Source: Ramlibacter aurantiacus
GTDB taxonomy: Bacteria; Pseudomonadota; Gammaproteobacteria; Burkholderiales; Burkholderiaceae_C
Reading direction: 5' to 3'
Assembly: GCF_016722895.1 (NCBI RefSeq)
Contig: NZ_JAEQNA010000001.1
Coordinates: 620,001-684,000, forward strand
DNA: 64,000 bases
In this document: one piece after another, positions 43,702-52,997 of the stretch
How the letters are laid out: the number at the start of each line of letters is the position of its first letter
How positions within the stretch are numbered: the first letter of the stretch is position 1
Notes under the pieces: model-generated
What the model was told of the DNA's origin: nothing
Databases searched by the model: none
The model's input: the letters and a program-made list of their open reading frames with translations, nothing else
Translations under genes and position numbers: made by a program

Positions 43702-45897
43702 TCAGGAGCTCCGGCCGACCGCCCCCAGTGCCGCCAGAAGCCGGGCCGGCGGGCAAGGCTTCTGGACCACTTCGAAGCCCCCCGCGGCCGCCTGCTGCAG
43801 TTCGTCGCTGTACCCGGTCATCAGGATGACCGGGAGGTGGGGCCGGGCCGACTGGAGCCACTTCGCGAGGCCCAGCCCGCTCAGGCTGCCGGGCATGCGG
43901 ATGTCGCTCAGCACGACATCGACCGGCACGCCCTCCCGCTCGACCAGGGCCTTCGCCGCGTCGGCCGAGTGCGCCAGGCTGACCACGCAGCCTGCGGCTT
44001 GCAGCACCTCGTGGGTGATCGTCGCCAGGTCGGCGTTGTCCTCGACCAGCAGCACCCGCAGGCCCTTGGCCCGGGCCCCGGCTTCCTCATCCGCCGCGGC
44101 CTTCTGCGCCGACGCCTGCTCGTGCGCGAACGGCAGCACCAGCCGGACGGTGGTTCCCTCGCCCACGGTGCTGCTGATGGACGCGCTACCGCCCGCCTGG
44201 GTCGCGAAGCCGTACACCTGGCTCAGCCCGAGGCCGGTGCCATGCCCCACGGGCTTGGTCGTGTAGAACGGTTCGAAGACTTTCTGCAACTGCGCCTCGT
44301 CGATCCCCATGCCCGAGTCGGCCACCTCGACATGCACGAACGGCGAGCCGTCCGGCGCGTTGTGGGCCCGCAGGGTCAGCAGGCCACCCTCGGGCATGGC
44401 GTCGCGGGCATTCACGGCCAGGTTGATCAGGGCGAGTTCGAGCTCCGAGACGTCCACGAAGATCGGGCAAGTGTCGGCAGCGACCTCGCAGCGGGTCTGC
44501 ACGTTGCCCCTCAGGGTGGGACGTACCAGGGCCATCAGGTCCACCAGGTGACGCTGCAGGTGGACCGCTTCGGGCTGCACGTGCTGGCGTTTCGCGAAGG
44601 TCAGCAGCTGGCGGGTGAGCTTGGTCCCGGTGGCGATGGCCCGGTCGATCCCGCCGAGCAGGCCGCTGCCCTGCAGATGCGGGTTCTGCATCTTCAGCAG
44701 GTGCGCGTTGTTGGCCACGACCATCAGCAGGTTGTTGAAGTCGTGCGCCACACCGCCCGTGAGGTGCCCGATCGCCTCGAGCCGCTGGTTCTGGATGATG
44801 GCCTGCTGCGCCCGGGCTGCCTCGCCCAGCGCGGCCTGCACGCGCGACTCCTGCGCCAGGGCCGCATCGCGCAGGCCCTGCCCGGCCTCGGACATGGCGG
44901 CCTGCACCTCGTCGGCCTCGATCAGGCCGGTGGGCTGGCGCGTCACGGGGCGGCCCTCCCGCAGTTGCCGCGACGACCTGGCCAGCTGCAGGACCGGGCC
45001 CGAGATGCCGCGGCCGGCGTACAGGGCGCCGAGCAGGCACAGGCCCAGCAGCAGCCCGCCGATGGCGGCAAAGCCCAGCAGGCTGGTCGACGAGACATCC
45101 AGCTGCTCCGCCGGCACCCCGATGACGAAGCTCCACCCGTAGTTGGACGCCCGGCTGAACGTGGAATACACACGCCGCCCATCCACCGTGGTGGTCTCGA
45201 ACGCGCCTTGCGAAGCCGCCGAGAGCCGCTCCAGCATGTCGGGCGTCACTCTCCTGCCGACCACCTGGTCAGCCCCGACGTTGCGCGCCACCACGGTGCC
45301 CTCGCGGTCGACGATCGAGCCGATCCAGCCGGGGGGCAGGACCTGCTCCTCGAAGATCTTCTGCAGCTGCCCGGCGAACCCGCCCATCGAGAGGTAATAG
45401 ATCACCCGGCCTTGGCGGATGACCGGCACGTCGACGGCGAACGACCACTGCTTGCCGATCGGGGCCATGTAGAGGCCTGACACCAGCGTGCCCTCGGGCT
45501 GCGCACCGCGCCGCCCGCTGAAGACCGTCCGGGGCAGGTCCGTGGTGCCGTACGGCCTGCGCGTGTTGAGGAGCTGCTGCCCGGTGAGGTCGGACAACGT
45601 GACCACCATCCCGGGCGTCCGGGCCGCTTCGGCCGCGTACTCGTGGAAGACGGCCAGGTCGGGCCCGTTCAAAGCTGGCGAATGCGAAAGCGTGCGCAGC
45701 AGGGCTTCCCGCGACGCGATCTCGCGCTCGACCAGCAGGGCCAATGCACTGGCCGAATCCTTGATGCTGTCCTTGAAACGCTGCCGCTCGACCTGGTGGG
45801 CCCAGATGCCGACCGCGACCAGGACGGCCGCCACCGGCACGGTGGTCGCGAGTACCAGAAGCAGCAGCCGGGCCTGGACGGATAGGGACTTCTTCAC
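43702..45897 (-). CDS. Hybrid sensor histidine kinase with periplasmic sensor and C-terminal receiver
   Basis: The 731-aa protein has, in order, a membrane helix (about 10-30), a periplasmic sensor of about 240 residues with Cache-like features (TLSHSPAL, RVIYYLSMGGFAG), a second membrane helix (about 260-285), a HAMP-like linker, and HisKA with GHLTGGVAHDFNNLLMVVANN (phospho-His). HATPase follows with NLAVNARDAMPEGG and GHGTGLGLSQVYGFA, then a receiver domain (VLLVEDNADLA, DVVLSDIRMPG). I start it at the GTG at 45897, just before the first membrane helix. It has no adjacent response regulator. The gene upstream of katG being a sensor kinase is suggestive but not proof of a link. Confidence 0.88.
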   Translation of the reverse strand: MKKSLSVQARLLLLVLATTVPVAAVLVAVGIWAHQVERQRFKDSIKDSASALALLVEREIASREALLRTLSHSPALNGPDLAVFHEYAAEAARTPGMVVTLSDLTGQQLLNTRRPYGTTDLPRTVFSGRRGAQPEGTLVSGLYMAPIGKQWSFAVDVPVIRQGRVIYYLSMGGFAGQLQKIFEEQVLPPGWIGSIVDREGTVVARNVGADQVVGRRVTPDMLERLSAASQGAFETTTVDGRRVYSTFSRASNYGWSFVIGVPAEQLDVSSTSLLGFAAIGGLLLGLCLLGALYAGRGISGPVLQLARSSRQLREGRPVTRQPTGLIEADEVQAAMSEAGQGLRDAALAQESRVQAALGEAARAQQAIIQNQRLEAIGHLTGGVAHDFNNLLMVVANNAHLLKMQNPHLQGSGLLGGIDRAIATGTKLTRQLLTFAKRQHVQPEAVHLQRHLVDLMALVRPTLRGNVQTRCEVAADTCPIFVDVSELELALINLAVNARDAMPEGGLLTLRAHNAPDGSPFVHVEVADSGMGIDEAQLQKVFEPFYTTKPVGHGTGLGLSQVYGFATQAGGSASISSTVGEGTTVRLVLPFAHEQASAQKAAADEEAGARAKGLRVLLVEDNADLATITHEVLQAAGCVVSLAHSADAAKALVEREGVPVDVVLSDIRMPGSLSGLGLAKWLQSARPHLPVILMTGYSDELQQAAAGGFEVVQKPCPPARLLAALGAVGRSS

Positions 45898-46062
45898 CGG
45901 GCGGATTATTGCTGGGGGTGGGCGGGCGCGGCGTCGCCGCATCGCGCGATGTGGTCGCGTGGCGTCGATGCCCCACATGAAGCGCGGGCCGCCGGACCAG
46001 AGCGGCGCGACTTCATGCCATGCTGCGGTACCCGCCGCACCTGGCACACCCATGGCCACCCT

Positions 46063-46782
46063 GTGATCGACCCACTCCTCTTCTGCGCCGCCCGCATCAC
46101 GACCTATTCGGGCCCCTTGCGCCTGACCGACGCCAGCGGCTTCTTCTACGAGCGGGCGCACCGCCTCTTCCTGGTGACCAGCCGCCACGTCTTCCTGGAC
46201 GACGCCGGTGGCCACCGACCGGACCGCATCGAGTTCATCGTCCACACCGACGCCGCCGACCTCACGGCCTGGGCCACGCTGTCGGTGCTGCTCTACCGTG
46301 ACGGCGTGTCCCAGTGGCGCGAAGGCGTGGATTCGGGCGGCGCGGTGGACGTCGCGGCCATCGAGCTGGAGCGAGACGTGCTGCCGGCCTCGGCCGTGAT
46401 GCATCCGTTCCGGCCCGAGCTCTGCGCGGCCGCCGATGCGGCCCTGCCGCCGGGCGCGCCGGTGCTGGTGGTCGGCTTTCCGCTGAGCTTCTTCGACACG
46501 CGCCATTACCTGCCGGTGGTGCGCAGCGGCAGCATCGCCTCGGCCTACGGCATCCGCTTCCAGGGGCAGGGCTATTTCCTCACCGATGCCCGCACCCACC
46601 GGGGCACCAGTGGCGCCCCCGTCGTCATGCGCAACACCGCCCCCGGCTCGGCCTTTCCCTGGACGCTGCTCGGCGTGCATTCGGCCAGCTTCGACATGCA
46701 GACGCGGGAAGATGAGCTGGACGAGCGGCTCGGCCTGGGTTGCGCCTGGTACGCCGGAATCCTGGACGCCTTGACCCGTTAG
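46063..46782 (+). CDS. Trypsin-like serine protease
   Basis: The protein is about 239 aa. The catalytic triad is visible: His in FLVTSRHVFLDD, Asp in GAVDVAAIELE, and Ser in THRGTSGAPVVMR (GTSGAP motif). There is no signal peptide with the GTG start at 46063; an ATG at about 46015 would add 16 residues without family similarity. Such small cytosolic trypsin-like proteases are found near stress and signalling genes. It is divergent from the hybrid kinase and upstream of another kinase, which suggests, but does not show, a signalling role. Confidence 0.8.
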   Translation: MIDPLLFCAARITTYSGPLRLTDASGFFYERAHRLFLVTSRHVFLDDAGGHRPDRIEFIVHTDAADLTAWATLSVLLYRDGVSQWREGVDSGGAVDVAAIELERDVLPASAVMHPFRPELCAAADAALPPGAPVLVVGFPLSFFDTRHYLPVVRSGSIASAYGIRFQGQGYFLTDARTHRGTSGAPVVMRNTAPGSAFPWTLLGVHSASFDMQTREDELDERLGLGCAWYAGILDALTR

Positions 46783-46942
46783 CGGCCACCGGCTGTGGCG
46801 CTTGTCCTACGCAAGCGCCGGGGCGGCCACCGCATCCTGCGCCGTGAGGCTCACCGGCGTGGCCTTGCCGCGCCCGTCAGCGGCTTGCGAGGGCCTGCAA
46901 GGGTTTGCCCTCCCGCTCACGGTCCATTGCTTCACGAACCGA

Positions 46943-48994
46943 ATGAAATCCGATCCAGCACAAGCCGTCGTGCCTGCATTCCTCGATGGCGGCGGCGAAG
47001 TGGGCGCGCTGATGCGCCGCCACGACTGGTCCGGCTCCTGCCTGGGCCATCCATCGGCGTGGCCGCAATCATTGCGAACCGTCGTGCAGCTGATGCTCGG
47101 CAGCAAGTTCCCGATGTTCCTCGCCTGGGGCCCGCAGCTGTGCCTGCTGTACAACGACGCGTACGCCGAGATCCTCGGCGCCAAGCACCCGGCGTCGCTC
47201 GGCCACCGCTTCGACGAAGTCTGGGCCGAGATCTGGAGCGATGTGCTGCCACTGGTCGAGCAGGCCCTGGCCGGGCAGGCGGTCTTCCACGAGAACCTGC
47301 CGTTGACCATGCACCGGCACGGCTATGACGAGCCCGCCTGGTTCACCTTCTCCTATTCACCGCTGCGGGATGAAAGCGGCGGCGTGGCGGGCATGTATTG
47401 CGCCTGCGTGGAGACGACCGACCAGGTCATCGCCGAGGCCTACCGCGACGCCGAGAACGAGCGCTTCCGCACCTTGTTCGACCAGGCACCTGGTTTCATG
47501 GCCATCCTGCGTGGGCGCGACTACGTGTTCGACCTCACCAACGACGCCTACTCGCAGCTCGTGGGCCACCGGCCGGTGCTGGGCAAGCCGGTGCGCGAGG
47601 CCCTGCCCGAGGTGGCGGAGCAAGGCTTCATCCAGTTGCTCGACCGCGTCTTCGACAGCGGCGAGCCCTTTGTCGGGCACTCGATGCCGATCAAGCTGCA
47701 GCGCGTCCCGGACGGCCCGCTCGAAGAGCGCTTCGTCGACTTCGTGTTCCAGCCGATCCGCGACACCCGAGGCGTCATCGCCGGCATCTTCGCGGAGGGC
47801 AGCGACGTCACCGAGCGCAAGCGGGCCGAGGAAGAGCTTCGCCAGCTCGCCGCCAACCTGGCCGAGGCCAATCGGCGCCAGAGTGAATTCCTTGCCACGC
47901 TGGCGCATGAGCTGCGCAATCCGCTGGCCCCCATCCGCACCGGCCTCGACCTGATGCGCATCAGCGGCGATCCTGCGATAGCCGCCAAGAGCCGACAGAT
48001 CATCGAGCGGCAGCTGGACCACCTCGTCCATCTGGTGGACGACCTGCTCGACGTGGCCCGCATCAGCACCGGGAAGATCGAACTGCGCAAGGCGCTGGTA
48101 CCGCTCAGGCAGATCGTCCACACGGCGGTGGAAGCGGCCCTGCCCGGCATCGAGGCCAAGCACCAGGACTTGCGCGTGCGCATGCCCGACGATGCGATCT
48201 GGCTCGATGCCGATGCCCACCGCATCGCGCAGGTGATCGGCAACGTGCTGACGAACGCGCGCAAGTACACCCCCGACCACGGAACGATCGAGTTGTCCGT
48301 CCGGCGCGAGCGCGGTGAGGCGATGATCGTGGTGGCCGACAACGGGGTGGGCATTTCGCCCGACGCGCTGCCGCACATCTTCGACCTCTTCACGCAGGCC
48401 AGCGAAGCAGGTGGCCACGCGCAAGGCGGCCTGGGCATCGGCTTGTCGCTGGTCAGGAGCCTGACCGAGAAGCATGGCGGAACGGTGGGCGTGACCAGTC
48501 CGGGGCCCGGGCAAGGCGCCACCGTCACCATCCGGCTGCCGTTGGCGCTGCCCGGACCAGCGCCTGCCGAGACCGCGCAGCCGTCCCGCCCCCGGGACAC
48601 CGCCAGGCAGCGTCCCCTGCGGATCCTGGTGGCCGACGACAACCAGGACGCGGCCGAACTGCTCAAGGAGCTCGTGCGCAGCCAGGGCCACGAGGTGCGC
48701 ACCGCCCACGACGGCGCGAGCGCGCTGGACCTGGCGCGATCCTTCGTGCCGGACCTGGCCCTGCTCGACATCGGCATGCCCGGCATGAGCGGCTACGAAC
48801 TGGCCAAGGCGATCCGGGAGGTGCCCCAGCTGCGCTCGACGCGGCTCGCCGCCATCACCGGCTGGGGCGCCAAGGAAGACCGCGAGCGCTCGCAGGAAGC
48901 GGGCTTCGACCATCACTTCACGAAGCCGGTGGCCTTCGGGGTCTTGAACGATCTCATCGCCCGGATGGATCAGGCGCGGCGGGCGGTGGACTGA
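46943..48994 (+). CDS. PAS-domain hybrid histidine kinase with C-terminal receiver
   Basis: The 683-aa soluble protein carries two PAS/PAC units (about 30-150 and 175-300). They are followed by HisKA with LATLAHELRNPLAPIRTGLDLM (phospho-His near 322) and HATPase with NVLTNARKYTP, VADNGVGISPDALPHIFDLF and GGLGIGLSLVRSL. A receiver domain (ILVADDNQDAAELL, LALLDIGMPGMSGYELA) closes the protein. The ATG at 46943 begins MKSDPAQAVV. No membrane spans are present, so it senses a cytosolic signal. It is an orphan like the kinase at 43702-45897 but of a different architecture. Confidence 0.9.
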   Translation: MKSDPAQAVVPAFLDGGGEVGALMRRHDWSGSCLGHPSAWPQSLRTVVQLMLGSKFPMFLAWGPQLCLLYNDAYAEILGAKHPASLGHRFDEVWAEIWSDVLPLVEQALAGQAVFHENLPLTMHRHGYDEPAWFTFSYSPLRDESGGVAGMYCACVETTDQVIAEAYRDAENERFRTLFDQAPGFMAILRGRDYVFDLTNDAYSQLVGHRPVLGKPVREALPEVAEQGFIQLLDRVFDSGEPFVGHSMPIKLQRVPDGPLEERFVDFVFQPIRDTRGVIAGIFAEGSDVTERKRAEEELRQLAANLAEANRRQSEFLATLAHELRNPLAPIRTGLDLMRISGDPAIAAKSRQIIERQLDHLVHLVDDLLDVARISTGKIELRKALVPLRQIVHTAVEAALPGIEAKHQDLRVRMPDDAIWLDADAHRIAQVIGNVLTNARKYTPDHGTIELSVRRERGEAMIVVADNGVGISPDALPHIFDLFTQASEAGGHAQGGLGIGLSLVRSLTEKHGGTVGVTSPGPGQGATVTIRLPLALPGPAPAETAQPSRPRDTARQRPLRILVADDNQDAAELLKELVRSQGHEVRTAHDGASALDLARSFVPDLALLDIGMPGMSGYELAKAIREVPQLRSTRLAAITGWGAKEDRERSQEAGFDHHFTKPVAFGVLNDLIARMDQARRAVD

Positions 48995-49183
48995 CGCGCG
49001 GCGACTGCCCGCCATGATGCCGACGACGAAGATCGATCCCGCGACGATCGAGGCAGCGCCAAAAGACCGCCCACGGCGCTGCCCGGATAGGTCGCGGCAT
49101 GGAACTGCGCCGCCTCCAGGGCGGTGCCGTCGAGCCCGAGGCAGGCCATCGCACGCGTGCGCACGTGCCGGGTGGGCGGCCCG

Positions 49184-50440
49184 TCAAGCTCGGTAGAAAA
49201 CCCGCGTCGGCAGCTCGTTCAGCTCGACTGCGCCCCCGGCCGAGACGACCACCCCGGCGCCGATGTTCACGCGGCGCATGCCCAGGCAGGCGTTGGGTTC
49301 GAGCTCCAGCCCCATGCCTTCGCGCAGCACCAGCTCGCCGCGCCGCACACCGGGCATCTGCCCGCCCTCGACGCGCTCCTCGCGCGTGCCCGCCAGCTGT
49401 CCGCGGTTCACCGGCGTGAAGGCGGTGCCGCCGAAGGTGAGCGTGTGCAGCAGCGGGGTCTTGCTCCAGCAGCCGGACTGCGCGATGGGCTCCTCCATTG
49501 CGCGGGCCACATCGGCGAAGCTGGCGCCGGGGCGCACCGCCTGGACGCCGCGCCGATAGGCGGCGCGGGCCACCTCCTCGCAGCGCCGCACGTCGTCGTG
49601 CACCGGCTCCAGCGCCACGCACATCTGCACCTGCGCCTCCTGCCCACCGTAGGTGGTGTGGATCTCCGCCTGCACCAGGTCGCCACGCGCCAGCGTGCGC
49701 GCGTGTTCTGCGCGGAAAGTCCAGCGCGGCACGCCCCAGCCGATGTTGTCGGGGCCGGACTGCAGCGACAGGAAGGGGTAGCGCAGTTCGCAGCCATTGC
49801 GCAGGACCTCGCGCGTGACCTCGGCATACACCTCGGCTTCGGACACGCCGGGGACACAGGCTTCGGCCATCACCTGGCAGGCGCGCTCGCTCACCTGGGC
49901 GGCGTACCGGAGCAGCTCCAGTTCCTCGGCACTCTTGACCAGCATGAAGTCGGTGAAGTCGCGCGTGAAATCCACCCAGCGCGCTTGCGGGCAGCCTTCG
50001 CTCAGCACGCGCCAGACGCCTAGCGGAATCAACCCGTCGGCCTCGCCCGGTGCGGTGGGGCCGAAGCCCACCACGCCGATGCAGGCCGCACCCAGCTTGC
50101 GCTCGGCCAGCAGCTTCACCACGCCGGCCGCGCCGTTGCCCACGCGGTAGTCGCTCGTCCACACAGGCCAGCCGCGCCGCTCGCTCTCAAAGGCGCGCGA
50201 GATGCGGGCGGTGGCGAAGCCGATGACGGTAGGCTCGTGCGCATGGTCCAGCAGCACCACGCCGTCGATGAAGTCGTCGACGAGGTAGGACTCCAGCCGC
50301 TCGCGCCCCTGGAAGCTGCCGACCACGATGGCGTCGATGCCGCGCTGCGCCATCAACTGGCGCAAGCCGGCCCAGCGGCGGTCTCGCTCGCCCAGGGTCA
50401 GCACCGGCCCGACAGTCGCCGGCCGTTCACGCGCGCTCAC
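49184..50440 (-). CDS. M24 (pita-bread) family protein with degenerate metal site, creatinase-like
   Basis: The 418-aa protein has an N-terminal creatinase/prolidase domain (about 1-155) and a pita-bread M24 domain. In metallo-M24 enzymes the segment reads like D-x-G-x-x-x-x-G-Y-x-S-D; here it is DLVQAEIHTTYGGQEAQVQM, so both Asp ligands are lost. The later His (LLHTLTFGGTAF) and Glu (GMGLELEPNA) are still recognisable. This suggests a metal-free hydrolase like creatinase rather than an aminopeptidase. GTG 50440 is the likely start. It lies 58 bases after the Rieske gene on the same strand and probably acts in the same pathway. Confidence 0.85.
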   Translation of the reverse strand: MSARERPATVGPVLTLGERDRRWAGLRQLMAQRGIDAIVVGSFQGRERLESYLVDDFIDGVVLLDHAHEPTVIGFATARISRAFESERRGWPVWTSDYRVGNGAAGVVKLLAERKLGAACIGVVGFGPTAPGEADGLIPLGVWRVLSEGCPQARWVDFTRDFTDFMLVKSAEELELLRYAAQVSERACQVMAEACVPGVSEAEVYAEVTREVLRNGCELRYPFLSLQSGPDNIGWGVPRWTFRAEHARTLARGDLVQAEIHTTYGGQEAQVQMCVALEPVHDDVRRCEEVARAAYRRGVQAVRPGASFADVARAMEEPIAQSGCWSKTPLLHTLTFGGTAFTPVNRGQLAGTREERVEGGQMPGVRRGELVLREGMGLELEPNACLGMRRVNIGAGVVVSAGGAVELNELPTRVFYRA

Positions 50441-50498
50441 GGCAGGCCCCTGCGCCCGACGCGCCGCGAAGCCATGAACGTTCGGGCGGCCGTGCGGC

Positions 50499-51791
50499 TC
50501 ATGCCAGCGCGGTGGCGCCGTGCAACAGCGCCAGCTGGTAGCGAACCTCGACGTGGGGGCGGATGTCCAGGATCTCGGCCGTGGCACCGGCTTCGGCGCG
50601 GGCCAGGTCGGGGTGGGCCTGGTCTTCGCGCAGGCCCCACACCTGCGGCAGGATGCCCGGCGTGCGCGTCCAGTGGCGCAGCGGTCGCCCAGCCTGCAGG
50701 GCCGACAGCTCGCGCCGCCACAGCCGCCGGATCACCGTGACGCCGATGTCCGAGCGGCCCAGCCGCTCGGCCTCGCGCGAGGCGATGGCGCCCTGCCCCA
50801 CTTGCGCCACGTCGTCCTGCAGCCGCACCAGGTCCACGCGGTCGGCCGGCACGTCGCGCATCGACAGGCGCCCGGCCAGGATGTCGCGGCACACCTCCTG
50901 GTGTGCCAGGTCGATCTGCGCCCGGCGCTGCAGGCGCCGCTGCTTGAAGCGCTCCGCCGCCTCACCCCCGATGGGTACGCGGTGCAGGCTGAACTGCATG
51001 TGGTGGTGGTCGTCGACCGGCACCCACCAGAACAGCGACTCCTGCCAGTCCACGTCCTGCTCGTTGGGCAAGGCGGTCATGTGGAAGATGTTGGGCATGC
51101 CGAACTGCTGCACGCGCTGGCGCCCGTCGGTGCGGGTGAAGGTGTACGTCACGCCCCAGTCGGACTCGTCGGCGCGCAGCGCACTGCCCAGCCCGATGCC
51201 CTGGAACGAGGCCCGGTTGTCGCCGTGCACAAAGCCGACGTGGGACATGTCGAGCGCGTTCTCCAGGTTCTGGAAGTAGTTGCAGTCGCGCGCGTACGAG
51301 TCGATTTCCAGCAGACCGTCGAACTGCTCGAACTCGCGATAGCGCGGCAGCGGCGGCGGCTCGCCCTCGCCGAACCAGGCGAACACCAGTCCGAGGTACT
51401 CCCGCACGGGCCAGGTCCGCACCGCCATGCGATCAGTGCCGGCGGATGCCTCGGCCGGGCGCTCGACGCAGCGGCCATCGGGCGCGAACTTCCAGCCGTG
51501 GTACATGCAGCGCAGGCTGTCGCCCTCGACCCAGCCGGTGGACAGTTGCGTGCCGCGGTGCGGACAGCGCGCCTGCAGCAGCCGCAGGCGCCCGTCGTCG
51601 CCTCGGTAGAGCGTGAACTCGCCGCCCATGACCTTCAGCGGAAGGGCGCGGCCGGCGGGCACGTCGGCGCTGTGATAGACGGGCTGCCAGAAGCGCCGGA
51701 GGTAGTCGCCCCCCGGGCTGCCCGGCGCGCAACGCACCAGGTCGTCGTCGGCCAGCGCAGCGGCGCCGGCGGTGTTCAGAACCGTGTTCAA
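50499..51791 (-). CDS. Rieske 2Fe-2S aromatic ring-hydroxylating oxygenase, alpha-subunit type
   Basis: The 430-aa protein has the Rieske cluster ligands CPHRG (Cys76, His78) and CMYHGW (Cys95, His98). The mononuclear iron site is NALDMSHVGFVHG (Asp181, His184, His189). It resembles the phthalate/vanillate-type oxygenases that hydroxylate or demethylate aromatic acids and need a separate reductase; none is present in the window. The start is TTG at 51791, with AGGAG nine bases before it. The MarR-type palindrome lies about 42-62 bases upstream. Confidence 0.92.
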   Translation of the reverse strand: MNTVLNTAGAAALADDDLVRCAPGSPGGDYLRRFWQPVYHSADVPAGRALPLKVMGGEFTLYRGDDGRLRLLQARCPHRGTQLSTGWVEGDSLRCMYHGWKFAPDGRCVERPAEASAGTDRMAVRTWPVREYLGLVFAWFGEGEPPPLPRYREFEQFDGLLEIDSYARDCNYFQNLENALDMSHVGFVHGDNRASFQGIGLGSALRADESDWGVTYTFTRTDGRQRVQQFGMPNIFHMTALPNEQDVDWQESLFWWVPVDDHHHMQFSLHRVPIGGEAAERFKQRRLQRRAQIDLAHQEVCRDILAGRLSMRDVPADRVDLVRLQDDVAQVGQGAIASREAERLGRSDIGVTVIRRLWRRELSALQAGRPLRHWTRTPGILPQVWGLREDQAHPDLARAEAGATAEILDIRPHVEVRYQLALLHGATALA

Positions 51792-51832
51792 GATCGAAAG
51801 CTCCTGCTGCCAGGCACGCAGCTTCCGCGAGC

Positions 51833-51853
51833 TTAGTTGTAGGCTGCAACTAA
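51833..51853. promoter_or_regulatory. Palindrome TTAGTTG-N7-CAACTAA, candidate MarR operator
   Basis: The 21-base site with perfect 7-base arms lies between the divergent Rieske and TctC genes. Size, AT-rich ends and core GTTG/CAAC fit operators of MarR regulators that sense aromatic acids. A marR gene lies 1.1 kb away, just after the receptor gene. Confidence 0.6.
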
Positions 51854-51946
51854 TTCAACCCCGGTCTTGCGAGCAATTGACCGGTCGCGCCCGCCGCTTC
51901 CAGAATCGCGGCGATCGCCCACCTCAACCCACCGGAGCCGACTCGC

Positions 51947-52954
51947 ATGGACCAGGACACGCCCCTCTCCCGCCCTCAGCCTGGCCGCAGGCGCGCGCTG
52001 CTCGCCCTGGCCGCCGCCGCCGCGGCCGGTGCCTGGCCGGTTCGCGCGCAGCAGACGGGCTTTCCCAGCAAGACGGTGCGCATCGTGGTGGGCTTTCCGC
52101 CGGGCGGCTCATCCGACAGTGCCGCGCGCATCCTCGCGGAAAAGCTCGCGCTCGAGTGGGGCAGCCCGGTCATCGTCGAGAACAAGCCCGGTGCCGGCAG
52201 CACCATCGCCACCGCCCAGGTCGCGTCGTCGCCGCCGGACGGCCACACCCTGCTGCTGATCGCCCCCGGCACCCACGCGGTCTCGGCGGCGCTGTTCTCC
52301 AACCTGAGCTACGACCCGGTGCGCAGCTTCACCAGCATCACGCAGGTGGGCGCGGGCACCTACTTCCTGCTGGTGAACGCGGACACCCCCTACAAGACGT
52401 TGAGGGACCTGCTCGACGACGCGAAGGCCCGCCCGGGTGCCGTGACCTATGCCTCCACCGGCAACGGCTCCGGTTCGCACCTGGTGGCCGAATCGCTGGG
52501 CAGCGCGGCCGGCGTCAAGTTCCTGCACACGCCCTACAACGGCGCCGCGCCGGCCACGCTCGCGCTACTCGGCGGCCAGGTGCAGTTCGCGGTGAGCGAC
52601 ATCTCGGCCATCGGCCATCTCCAGTCCGGCAAGCTGCGCGCACTGGCCGTCACCTCGAACCGGCGCTCGCCCCTGGTGCCCTCGGTGCCCACCATCGCCG
52701 AGGCCGGCGTTCCGCAGGCCGAGTACGTGCTCTCCGTGGGCCTGGTGGGCCCGGCCGGTGTTCCGGGCCCGGTGGTCGATCAGCTTCATGCCGCGGTAAG
52801 CAAGGTGCTGGCGCTGCCGGACGTGCGCCAGCGCATGGCCGCCCTGGGCTTCGACGCCGAACCCAGCAGCCCGCAAGCCTACGGGCAGACCATCGCGTCC
52901 GACGTGGACAAGTTCGGCAAGCTGGTGCGGCAGGTGGGCCTGAAGACGAGCTAG
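51947..52954 (+). CDS. Bug/TctC family solute-binding receptor
   Basis: The 335-aa protein has a Tat-like signal (PGRRRALLALAAAAAAGAWPVRAQQ, cleavage near residue 33). The Bug fold follows with VVGFPPGGSSDSAARIL, VIVENKPGAGSTIA, LSYDPVRSFTSITQVG and PGAVTYASTGNGSGSHLV. It is transcribed away from the Rieske gene across the MarR-type palindrome, so its ligand is likely the Rieske substrate. No TctA or TctB is nearby. It is diverged from the receptor at 31497-32456. Confidence 0.92.
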   Translation: MDQDTPLSRPQPGRRRALLALAAAAAAGAWPVRAQQTGFPSKTVRIVVGFPPGGSSDSAARILAEKLALEWGSPVIVENKPGAGSTIATAQVASSPPDGHTLLLIAPGTHAVSAALFSNLSYDPVRSFTSITQVGAGTYFLLVNADTPYKTLRDLLDDAKARPGAVTYASTGNGSGSHLVAESLGSAAGVKFLHTPYNGAAPATLALLGGQVQFAVSDISAIGHLQSGKLRALAVTSNRRSPLVPSVPTIAEAGVPQAEYVLSVGLVGPAGVPGPVVDQLHAAVSKVLALPDVRQRMAALGFDAEPSSPQAYGQTIASDVDKFGKLVRQVGLKTS

Positions 52955-52997
52955 GGCCTGTTCGGCCGCAACCCGGAGGGAACGGGGCCGGAACCCC

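Noticed and set aside
48995..49183. Possible gene remnant with a hydrophobic stretch (AASIVAGSIFVVGIMAGS) between the PAS kinase and the M24 gene
   Set aside because: Only about 25 residues look membrane-like, and no start, ribosome-binding site or extended frame supports a gene.
52955..52997. Possible terminator between the convergent receptor and marR genes
   Set aside because: The region is GC-rich, but no stem with a T-run could be drawn.
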